From Pedobacter sp. ASV19 (GTDB lineage: Bacteria; Bacteroidota; Bacteroidia; Sphingobacteriales; Sphingobacteriaceae): a DNA stretch of 36,870 nucleotides. Under the pieces are notes generated by a model. That model made no database searches, was not told the origin of the DNA, and saw nothing but the letters and a program-made list of their open reading frames with translations. The stretch's first letter is position 1. Each line of letters starts with the position of its first letter. Position numbers and translations under genes: made by a program. The stretch covers positions 1 to 36,870 of the forward strand of contig NZ_JAELTV010000020.1 in assembly GCF_016429005.1 (NCBI RefSeq), written 5' to 3'. Positions 1 to 8,100 of the stretch are shown piece after piece.

Positions 1-79
1 TTCCCATTCCGAACAGAGAAGTTAAGCCCACCAGAGCCGATGGTACTGCGGTAACACGTGGGAGAGTAGGTCGGTGCCA
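1..79 (+). rRNA. rrf: 5S ribosomal RNA, 3' part (truncated by the window start)
   Basis: The first bases carry the conserved 5S core, including CCGAACAGAGAAGTTAAG at about 8-25 and the GATGGTACTGCGGTAAC region at about 39-55, ending in GGGAGAGTAGGTCGGTGCC. The 5' third of the molecule is missing because the window begins inside it. The 3' end is placed at about 79 by comparison with the usual 5S end and is uncertain by a few bases. A terminator hairpin follows directly, as expected at the end of an rRNA operon. The rest of the operon lies outside this sequence, and repeated rRNA operons commonly break assemblies here. Confidence 0.95.
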
Positions 80-90
80 AATCTTAAAGA

Positions 91-120
91 AAGCCTGTAG
101 TTAACACTGCAGGCTTTTCT
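91..120 (+). terminator. Rho-independent terminator of the rRNA operon
   Basis: A 10-bp stem pairs 91-100 (AAGCCTGTAG) with 107-116 (CTGCAGGCTT), with one G-T wobble and a 6-base loop. It runs into TTTTCTTGTTT. It lies about 12 bases after the 5S end. Confidence 0.85.
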
Positions 121-260
121 TGTTTATCGCCTTTTTTAGGGATAAGTTCAACTGCTTACTCTTAAAAATAGGATATAAAAAAAATTACTTAGTCTGTCCA
201 ATTTCTGAGATCTCATTCATTATAGGGGTATAATTCAAAAAATAATTAAACTCAAATAAA

Positions 261-740
261 ATGGAACAAAGAATCAATGTTTTCGAAAAAGGCCATGGCG
301 CGATGAAGGCCTTGTATAGTTTAGGCATTTATCTGGCCAAATCCCCACTGGAGGAGCAACTTTTAGATTTGATTTATTTCAGGGTCTCCCAGATCAACGG
401 CTGTGCTTTTTGTTTGGATATGCATGCCAAAGATTTACGTGCAATTGGTGAGACCGAACAGCGTCTGTATGTACTGGATGCCTGGAGAGAGGCGCCTTTC
501 TATACAGATAGGGAACGTGCGGCATTGGGCTGGGCGGAAGCGGTTACCAAAATCCCCGGAGGGCAGGTGTCTGACGAAGTATATAAAGCCGCTCGTCAGG
601 AATTTTCGGAAGAGGAACTAGTTGATCTGACTTTGGCGGTAACGACCATCAATACCTACAACCGGATCAATATTGCATTCAGGCCATTGGTAGGTACGTA
701 TACCCCAGGAGCCTTTAAAATTCGTACAGAGCGGATTTAA
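261..740 (+). CDS. Carboxymuconolactone decarboxylase / AhpD-like family protein
   Basis: A 159-residue protein of the CMD/AhpD fold. The diagnostic motif CAFCLDMHAKD gives C48-x-x-C51-x3-H55, the redox-active dithiol plus histidine used by AhpD-type alkylhydroperoxidases; it is preceded by the typical QING turn and followed by the RAIGETEQRL helix. Members either reduce peroxides or decarboxylate gamma-carboxymuconolactone; the intact CxxC favours a peroxidase/oxidoreductase role, but the substrate cannot be told. The ATG at 261 follows an A-rich leader without a Shine-Dalgarno, as usual in Bacteroidota. It is the first of three co-directed genes (gaps of 55 and 57 bp) ending in a sigma factor. 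CMD proteins are known targets of ECF41-type sigma factors, so co-regulation with the downstream sigma factor is a reasonable inference. Confidence 0.9.
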   Translation: MEQRINVFEKGHGAMKALYSLGIYLAKSPLEEQLLDLIYFRVSQINGCAFCLDMHAKDLRAIGETEQRLYVLDAWREAPFYTDRERAALGWAEAVTKIPGGQVSDEVYKAARQEFSEEELVDLTLAVTTINTYNRINIAFRPLVGTYTPGAFKIRTERI

Positions 741-795
741 ATTTCGGTTGGACACGAAGTAATTCATATATTCAGTAACGATTAGGAAATTTAAA

Positions 796-1134
796 ATGAA
801 AGATTTTGCGTTATTATTCAGACAAGCGAATTACAACTACAGCAAGACCTCTCCAGAAGAAATGAAGGAGATTGATAAAAGATGGCAGAATTGGATTGGC
901 GGTATTGCTGCACAGGGTAAATTAGCCACGGGGGGCTCTCGGCTTGCCACAGAAGGCACCGTGCTTAAGGCTGGAGGTGTTGTTACCGATGGCCCTTTCG
1001 TTGAAATCAGAGAGATCTTAGGAGGATTTATCGTAGTTAAGGCCGATAACCTGGAAGAGGCGACTACGCTGGCTCATGGTTGCCCGGCATTGGATAGCAA
1101 TGGAAGTGTTGAGATTCGTCCTCTTTTTGTGTAA
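796..1134 (+). CDS. YCII-related / DGPF-domain protein
   Basis: A 112-residue cytoplasmic protein of the YCII-related (DGPF) family, with a dimeric ferredoxin-like alpha/beta barrel fold. The signature tetrapeptide DGPF is present at residues about 65-68, inside VVTDGPFVEIREILGGF. The C-terminal CPALDSNGSVEIRPL is also typical. The biochemical activity of DGPF proteins is not established. They are the conserved genomic partners, and in Streptomyces the targets, of ECF42 sigma factors, and an ECF42-like gene follows 57 bp downstream. A hairpin lies between the two genes. The ATG at 796 gives a full-length family member; no signal peptide is seen. Confidence 0.92.
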   Translation: MKDFALLFRQANYNYSKTSPEEMKEIDKRWQNWIGGIAAQGKLATGGSRLATEGTVLKAGGVVTDGPFVEIREILGGFIVVKADNLEEATTLAHGCPALDSNGSVEIRPLFV

Positions 1135-1150
1135 ATTTAGAATTTAAAAA

Positions 1151-1183
1151 ACAGTATCCTCCCTTTCATGGAGTGGATGCTGT
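1151..1183 (+). promoter_or_regulatory. Hairpin between the DGPF gene and the sigma factor gene
   Basis: Bases 1151-1159 (ACAGTATCC) pair with 1175-1183 (GGATGCTGT) with one G-T wobble. An A-run precedes the stem and TTATTCATTA follows it, so it resembles a weak terminator or attenuator. It covers the in-frame ATG at 1168, which is why the next in-frame ATG at 1192 is preferred as the sigma factor start. Confidence 0.5.
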
Positions 1184-1191
1184 TATTCATT

Positions 1192-2433
1192 ATGGGAAAA
1201 AGTTCCGAATCTCTACAGCAGCTGTTTCAACAGGAATTTTCAAAAATGGTTGCTGTGATCAGCAAGACCTTTGGTTTGCAACATATTGAGATCGCCGAGG
1301 ATGTGGTCAGCGAAACCTTTTTACAGGCCACTGAAGCCTGGAAAGCGAAAGGTATTCCTCCAAACCCCACGGCCTGGCTATATGTTGTAGCCAAACAGAA
1401 GATCCTGCATCACTTTAGGAGGAAAAAGATCTATGATGAAAAGGTACTTCCGGAAATCATCTCAGGAAACGTTATGGAGGAGACAGGGGAAGTGAACTTT
1501 TCTGTACAAAACATTAAAGATAGCCAGCTGCAGATGCTATTTGCTATATGCACCCCGGTTATTATTGCAAGTGAGGCTCAGATAGGGCTCGCACTGCGCA
1601 TTTTGTGTGGTTTTGGAATAGATGAGATCGCAGAGGCATTTTTATCCAATAAGGAAACCATTAATAAAAGATTGTTCAGGGCAAAAGAAAAACTTCGTAC
1701 CGAAAAAGTACAGATGGAACTGCCTTCTGAGAAAGAGATCACTAAGCGGCTGGACACTGTTTTGCATATCATCTATTTGCTTTTCAGTGAAGGCTATTAT
1801 TCACAGACCCAAAACCAGATCTTGCAAAAAGATCTGTGCTTAGAGGCTTTGCGACTAGGGCTTATGCTTACTGAATATGATAAGACGAATTTACCCAAAA
1901 CAAATGCTTTAATTGCATTAATGTGCTTCCATGCGTCTAGGTTTAGCGCCAGACAACCCAACGCCATAGTTTTATATGAACAGCAGGACCAGGAACTGTG
2001 GGACGCAACATTGATCAGTCAGGGTATATACTTTTTAAATCTTTCTGCGCAGGGCGAGGAGCTGAGTTCTTATCATCTGGAAGCGAGAATTGCTTACTGG
2101 CATTGCAGAAAAGAAGGAACCCGGGAGAAGTGGGAAGAGATTCTGCAATTGTACAATCGGCTGCTGCAAATTAATTATTCGCCAGCAGTAGCCCTGAACA
2201 GGACCTATGCTTTGTATAAGGTGAAAGGAAAGGAAGCTGCATTGGCTGAAGCAGAAAAGCTTAAACTGGAGAACAACCATTTTTACTTTATACTGCTGGC
2301 GGAACTTTATACTGGCCTTGATCAGCAGAAAGCCAGGCTCCATTTAGAAAGGGCATATGCTTTAGCTAAAACGAAGACTGAAAAACAATGCATCCAGGAA
2401 AAGATAGACTTGATTAATCCATTAAATGCATAG
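1192..2433 (+). CDS. ECF-family RNA polymerase sigma factor with long C-terminal TPR-like extension (ECF42-like)
   Basis: A 413-residue sigma factor (421 if ATG 1168 is used, but that codon lies in a hairpin loop). The N-terminal about 180 residues hold sigma region 2 (EDVVSETFLQATEAW; then PTAWLYVVAKQKILHHFRRKK) and region 4 (CGFGIDEIAEAFLSNKETINKRLFRAKEKLR). The remaining about 230 residues are helical and end in TPR-like pairs (SPAVALNRTYALYKVKGKEAALAEAEKL; HFYFILLAELYTGLDQQKARLHLERAYALA). This architecture (COG4941/DUF6596) and the adjacent DGPF gene match group ECF42, which has no anti-sigma factor and whose C-terminal extension is needed for activity. None of the neighbouring genes looks like an anti-sigma factor here either. 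Likely targets, by analogy, are the two genes upstream. The inducing signal is unknown. Confidence 0.9.
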   Translation: MGKSSESLQQLFQQEFSKMVAVISKTFGLQHIEIAEDVVSETFLQATEAWKAKGIPPNPTAWLYVVAKQKILHHFRRKKIYDEKVLPEIISGNVMEETGEVNFSVQNIKDSQLQMLFAICTPVIIASEAQIGLALRILCGFGIDEIAEAFLSNKETINKRLFRAKEKLRTEKVQMELPSEKEITKRLDTVLHIIYLLFSEGYYSQTQNQILQKDLCLEALRLGLMLTEYDKTNLPKTNALIALMCFHASRFSARQPNAIVLYEQQDQELWDATLISQGIYFLNLSAQGEELSSYHLEARIAYWHCRKEGTREKWEEILQLYNRLLQINYSPAVALNRTYALYKVKGKEAALAEAEKLKLENNHFYFILLAELYTGLDQQKARLHLERAYALAKTKTEKQCIQEKIDLINPLNA

Positions 2434-2559
2434 CCAAGTATTGAATTTCATGTCTTTAAGGAAAGAAGCTGAACTGGAATGCCACCGCGCAGAAAAAGGG
2501 AGTTGATGGTCAGTGTAGTGAACAAATACCTGGCTATTAAAGCACAGCAGAAAATTTAA

Positions 2560-3987
2560 CTAACATTCAGGCAAACTGATTGGAATATTGGTTGCTAATC
2601 CTCCGTCTGAAGTTTCTTTATATTTAGAGTTCATGTCCAGGGCTGTTTCCCACATGGTATTGACTACAGCATCCAGGCTGACCTTGGCCTTGTCCGGGTT
2701 GCTCTGAAGCGCCAGCTGACTTGCGGTAATGGCTTTGATTGCACCCATCGTATTTCTTTCAATACAAGGAACCTGGACAAGTCCTCCAATAGGATCGCAG
2801 GTTAAACCAAGGTGGTGTTCCATGGCGATTTCAGCTGCCATCAATACCTGTCTCTGGGATCCTCCAAGGCATTCAGTCAGTGCCGCTGCTGCCATGGCAG
2901 AAGATACGCCGATTTCGGCCTGACACCCACCCATTGCAGCCGATATAGTGGCTCCTTTTTTAAATATGCTGCCGATTTCAGAGGCACAGGCAATAAACTG
3001 GATGATCTTCTCCTCTTCATATCCGTTACAAAAAGCAATGTAGTATTGAAGTACAGCAGGGATAACTCCGGCAGCGCCATTGGTCGGGGCGGTGACCACC
3101 CGTCCGAAGGAAGCATTTTCCTCATTCACTGCAAGGGCAAAACAACTTACCCAGTCTAATATATAGTTAAAGCTGTTTCCACCATTCCTGATGGCCATAA
3201 TCCAGCTCCTGTAATCGCTGTAGGGCTGGTCTCCCATCAATCTTTTATTCAATGCTGCAGCGCGTCTGGCTACATTTAATCCGCCAGGTAAAAAACCAGT
3301 GGTATGACAGCCCCTGTAGGTACAGTCTTTCATGACATGGAAATGCTGAAGGATACCCTCCCTGGTTTCATTCTCTTTCCTCCAGGCCAGTTCGTTTTCG
3401 AGGACAACTTCGGATACTTTAAGCCCTGTGGTCAGACACCAGTGCAGGAGATCTGAAGCTTTTTCTACAGGAAAAGGCAGTTCCACTTGTTCTTTCTCAC
3501 TGCCGTTTTCACCTTCTTTAACCACAAAACCACCTCCAATGGAGTAATACGTTTCTGAAACCGCCTTACCATTGTTCATAAAGGCCTGAAAGGTCACTGC
3601 ATTTGGATGGAAAGGAAGACTTTCGTGAAAAAGAAAAATCAGGTCATCGGTATAGTTAAAATGTATGCTGCTGGTGCCGTTGAGCTGCAGCTGCTGATTG
3701 CTTTTAATAGTTTCAACGGTAGAGTCGATCGCGTTTACATCAAACGTTACCGGGTCAGCCCCGCTCATACCTAATAAAATGGCCACATCTGTGCCATGGC
3801 CCTTACCTGTTTTGGCCAGGGAACCATAAAGGAGGATCTTAACTTGTTCTACCTGTTCGATCTGGTTGTTTTTTACCAGTAAACTGATGAATTGTTGTGC
3901 AGCCCTCCATGGGCCCAGTGTATGTGAGCTTGATGGCCCAACACCGATTTTAAAAATATCAAAAACCGAGATCTGTTCTCTTTGCAT
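2560..3987 (-). CDS. sdaA: L-serine ammonia-lyase (L-serine dehydratase), iron-sulfur dependent, single chain
   Basis: A 475-residue enzyme that deaminates L-serine to pyruvate and ammonia in the cytosol. The N-terminal beta domain begins with [21 protein letters not shown]; the C-terminal alpha domain contains [18 protein letters not shown] (about residues 349-366) and [20 protein letters not shown] (about 391-410). Cysteines near 352, 395 and 406 match the three-cysteine ligand set of the 4Fe-4S cluster in this family. Length agrees with the fused (non alpha/beta split) form. The gene converges on the sigma factor gene, with a 126-bp gap in which no clear terminator was found. It stands alone, about 98 bp downstream of the PorP-like gene on the same strand. 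Confidence 0.96.
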   Translation of the reverse strand: MQREQISVFDIFKIGVGPSSSHTLGPWRAAQQFISLLVKNNQIEQVEQVKILLYGSLAKTGKGHGTDVAILLGMSGADPVTFDVNAIDSTVETIKSNQQLQLNGTSSIHFNYTDDLIFLFHESLPFHPNAVTFQAFMNNGKAVSETYYSIGGGFVVKEGENGSEKEQVELPFPVEKASDLLHWCLTTGLKVSEVVLENELAWRKENETREGILQHFHVMKDCTYRGCHTTGFLPGGLNVARRAAALNKRLMGDQPYSDYRSWIMAIRNGGNSFNYILDWVSCFALAVNEENASFGRVVTAPTNGAAGVIPAVLQYYIAFCNGYEEEKIIQFIACASEIGSIFKKGATISAAMGGCQAEIGVSSAMAAAALTECLGGSQRQVLMAAEIAMEHHLGLTCDPIGGLVQVPCIERNTMGAIKAITASQLALQSNPDKAKVSLDAVVNTMWETALDMNSKYKETSDGGLATNIPISLPEC

Positions 3988-4085
3988 AATAATACAAACT
4001 TAGATAAAATTGGGTTAAGGCTGGTTGCTGCAGGTCTATTTATAATAATATTTTAATGTGTACAGCAGAATTTTGCTTCTTGGAC

Positions 4086-5111
4086 CTAGTAGAAATCGTA
4101 GCAGCGGAGGCCGTTGAATTTTTCATAATTGTCGCTGTTCCTGAAGTATTGCTGATAACCCACACTGGCTTCCGTTGTTCCGCTGGTATTGGTGTAATTA
4201 ATTTTTGATGTGGTGGCATCATGGCTTAGGCCCAGACGTACTCTTTCTCCGTTGGCTGAATTTTTAAAGAGGTCAAATATCAGGGAAACTACAATCGCAT
4301 CGGGTCCCCCTTGTCCGGTGGTCCTGTACCATATCCCGGTATTGATACTTTTGTATTTGAACTGTGCACCCACACTTAACGACTGCATTTTATCCTGGTT
4401 GTAGTAGACGATAGATGGGATAATATAAGGGCTTTCGTAATGACGGAAGGATGGGCTGTTCATCAGCGGGATTCTGTAACTGGTATTGACGGTAACCCTT
4501 CTGGGTAGTTTTGCTTGTGCACCGGTAAAGGATTCATCAGGTTGGTTGATATGGTTGACGGCAGCACCCAGCATAAAAGAACCATAAACAAGATTGATTC
4601 CTGCTGCCGGGTCAAAATAGTAACGACTGCTGATGTTAGGTACATCAGCTGAAGATACACTACCCGGAATATAACCTAACCGGGGATCGATCTGATCTGA
4701 AAAGACAAGCTTGTTCCAGTTGATGGTACGATTGGTTAGGCCAGCGGCTATGCCAAAAGAAAGTACAAACTCATCCGTACCAACGCTGTAGGCATAAGTG
4801 GCTGCGATGTTGTTTTTAAGGAGCCCGGCAGATCCTTCATTGCTCCGGTTAAACATCAAACCAACACCCCCGCCAAAACTGGGTATATTGATGTCGGCTG
4901 AAGCATTGATGTACTGCAGATTTCCTGTAAGGCTTGACCATTGGTTCCTGTAGATCAGATTGGCGCGTATATCCCCCTCAAATTGCCCGGTAAGGGCTGG
5001 ATTCAGATATAGAGGGGCATTAAAAAACTGTGAAAAGAGCTGGTCCTGTGCATTGGCTGCAAATGAACAGGTTAATCCGGCAATTATCAGTAATAGATAT
5101 CTCTTTTTCAT
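4086..5111 (-). CDS. PorP/SprF-family type IX secretion system outer-membrane protein
   Basis: A 341-residue protein with a Sec signal peptide (MKKRYLLLIIAGLTCSFAANAQ, cleavage after AQ) and the family-defining start of the mature chain, DQLFSQFFNAPLYLNPALTG. The rest alternates polar and aromatic strands ending in FNGLRCYDFY, as expected for an outer-membrane beta-barrel. PorP/SprF-like proteins are needed for secretion or surface attachment of particular type B CTD proteins (SprF for SprB in Flavobacterium). It starts 6 bp after the giant PKD protein ends, so the two are almost certainly co-transcribed and act as a client-partner pair. The core T9SS genes (gldKLMN, sprA, porV) are not in the window. 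Confidence 0.93.
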   Translation of the reverse strand: MKKRYLLLIIAGLTCSFAANAQDQLFSQFFNAPLYLNPALTGQFEGDIRANLIYRNQWSSLTGNLQYINASADINIPSFGGGVGLMFNRSNEGSAGLLKNNIAATYAYSVGTDEFVLSFGIAAGLTNRTINWNKLVFSDQIDPRLGYIPGSVSSADVPNISSRYYFDPAAGINLVYGSFMLGAAVNHINQPDESFTGAQAKLPRRVTVNTSYRIPLMNSPSFRHYESPYIIPSIVYYNQDKMQSLSVGAQFKYKSINTGIWYRTTGQGGPDAIVVSLIFDLFKNSANGERVRLGLSHDATTSKINYTNTSGTTEASVGYQQYFRNSDNYEKFNGLRCYDFY

Positions 5112-5117
5112 TTATTT

Positions 5118-8100
5118 TTATCTGATCAGGTGGATTGGTCCGGTTCTTTTTGGAGTGGAGTTGTCATAACTCATTCCTTTCCATTCGGTACCATTAATAA
5201 ACTCAACATCGACTTTCCAGAAGTAAACTCCCTGCGGCGCAGGAGAGCCACTGAAGGTTCCATCCCAACCTTCAACAGGACGGCCTTCTTCCAGTTTACT
5301 GGTTTCCCAAAGTGCTTGTCCCCATTTGTTGAAAACAGTCATCTTCCAGGTTTTTATACCCGAACCCTTGGCCTGGAAGGTCCTGAGTTCTGGTCTCGAG
5401 CCTCCTGGCATAAAGGCATTAGGAAGGTATAAATAGCCAGGAACACCTTCAATGGTGACTTGTTTAAATGTTGTACTTATACAGCCTTGTTGATTAATGA
5501 CTTTTAAGGTCACTGTGTATTTTCCGGTATCTGCATAGGTATGAGATGGATTCTGCAAGGTGGAGCTTTGTTGATCTCCAAAAGTCCAAAGCCAGCTGCT
5601 TGGCTGATTGGTGCTTTCATCTTCAAACCTGAAGGTGTAATCAGGAATGCTGATCACTGTAGAAGGGGAAACATTAAATTTTGCGACAGGAGGCGGAACA
5701 ATATGGATGTATTGGTTCCTGGAAATTGTCTGTGTACATCCGAGTGAATTGGTGGCGGTAAGGGTTACGGTATAATATTCCTGGTCGCCCTTGTACGTGT
5801 GTATTGGTGCAACTTCATTAGACAGCGGGCTTCCGTCACCAAAGTCCCAGCTGTAGCTAAAACCATCTTGGGTATTGTTTTTAAACTGAACAGCAAGCCC
5901 CGCACAGCCCAGGGTGATATCGGCATCGAAGGCAACTTGTGGTTGTGGAAGTACGGTAATGGTTTCTGTTGTGGAGATCTCTGAACAGCTGTTAAATGCT
6001 GTCATTTTAACGGTATAAGTACCTGCTTTGGTAAAGGTATAGGTTTCTGTTCCGGTGGTTACGGTATTTCTTGTACCTCCGTCTCCGAAATCAAAAGTAA
6101 AGCGGCTTGCACCAATAGAGTTGTTGTCGAAATGGACTGTCCAGGGTGCACAGCCTTGTTTTTCTTTGGCATCTACCACCAGCTCTGGCGTAATATTTTG
6201 TGGGGCTACACGGATATCATAACTTTTAACGTCGGTTCCGCAGTCATTTACAGCGGTTAATGTGGCTTTAAAAAGCTGTGTTTTTGTAGTGTTGTAAACA
6301 TGGTTCACCGGCGATTTATCCGTCTTTTCGACAATTGGACTTCCATCTCCAAAATCGTAATAATATTTGTTGGTACCTCCCGGAGATGTATTGGTAAAAT
6401 CTACACTCATTGGTGAGCAGCCATCCGTTTTGCTTGGTGAAAATACAGCAATTGGTTTCGCTTTCACGAATACTGTAGCAGTTACTGAGTTGCTTCCACA
6501 GGTGGTTGTAGCGGTTAAAGTTACCGTATAAAGACTGTCTTTGCCGGATGGATTGGCATAGAAAGTAACCGGTGCAGGGTTGGCCAGATCTGACTGTTCC
6601 CCGTTTCCAAAATCCCATTTAAATGTAGCGCCTGCAGTAAGGATGGAGGTGTTTACAAAAGTTACCTTGAGCGGGTCGCAGCCTTCTGAAGCAACAGGGG
6701 TAAAACTGGCAGGAACTGCCTGATTGGTGCTGAACAGGTGCGAGAATTCCGCTTCTGAGCAACCTAATAAACTACTCACCACGAGCTTGATGGTTACACT
6801 GGTATTGCTGGTTTTTAGGATGTACTCTGGAAAATTGATGCCGGTGGCGATTTGAACATCATCTGCATACCAGGTATAGGTACTGTTCCTGTCTGCATAG
6901 GGAACGGCGTGAATGTCCAGTTTAAATGGGATACAGCCTTTATCAGCTGTCCAGTTAAACTCTGCAATTGCATTAGGATTTACAGTCACTTTAATGGCAT
7001 TGCTAAGGCTTTGAAGGGTTCCGCTGCATTGAACTGTACCCACAAGGCGCCTGTAATATGTTGTTGTGGCAAGGCTTTGCGGCTGATAATCTTTGGCAAT
7101 TCCGCTGCTGATGTTTGTCCAGTTGTTTCCATCCGGACTAGATTGCCACTGGTATAGAAATTGCCCATCGGCGCCTTCTGGTGTACTTCCGGTTAAAATT
7201 TCAGGGGTCTTTTCGCTGCAAATGGTCTGATCTGCAGTGATGGTGTTGTTTGTTATCGGTGGTTGAACCGTGATCTGAAATTCATTGCTGGTGGAGGTAC
7301 AACTACCACTTTTTACAGTCCTTCTGAAGATGACTGTTCCTGTTGTGCTTAACTGGATGCTCAGGTTTTGACTCGTTTCACCGGCAATTATTGTCCAGGC
7401 GCCCGCGCCTTCTTTCTGCTCCCAGAAATACTGGTAATTTCCTTGATCTCCTCCGGTTGGGATGCTGCCAGTAACGGTTATGGTTTGTCCATTGCAGACT
7501 ACGGTATTGCTGCTGGAGATGCTTTGGTTAATGTTTTCGTTATTGCGGATACTTACCTGAGATTCTGAGGGGTCGCATGGAGAGTTGCCGGTAATGGTCC
7601 ATTTAAAAACATAAGTTTGCGGGCTTAATAAACCTGTTACTTCTGTTTTAGGTGAAGTAGGGTCAACAATGGTGATATTTCCTGCACCTGAAACCTTGGT
7701 CCATAATCCTGATTCGCCTGTGGCAGGTGGGTTGGCTTCCAACAGCACCGTCCCGCTGGCACATAAGGTTTGGTCGTTACCTGCTTTTGCAATAGTAGTT
7801 GCCGGGCTGACAGTGATGCTTGTTGGGGTTGAATATTCTATCGTACAGCCGCCGTTTTGAACCACTGCTCTGAATTGGGTGGTTAAAGTAAGATTACTAT
7901 AGGCCTGTGTTGTCGATATATTATTTAAGGGCAGCCATGTGGTTCCATTATCTACACTATTTTCCCATCGCAATACCGTGCCTACGTTTCCGCTAAGGTT
8001 GATCATTCCGCCATTACGGCCATAGCAGACAGTAGCGGTTCCGGTGGTTACACCTGGGTTTGTTGGTGTATTGACGGTTATTTTTACATCATCACTATTT

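Noticed and set aside
2434-2559. Terminator between the convergent sigma factor and sdaA genes
   Set aside because: Only a distant ATAGCCA/TGGCTAT pair about 95 bp apart was seen, with no compact stem or T-tract.
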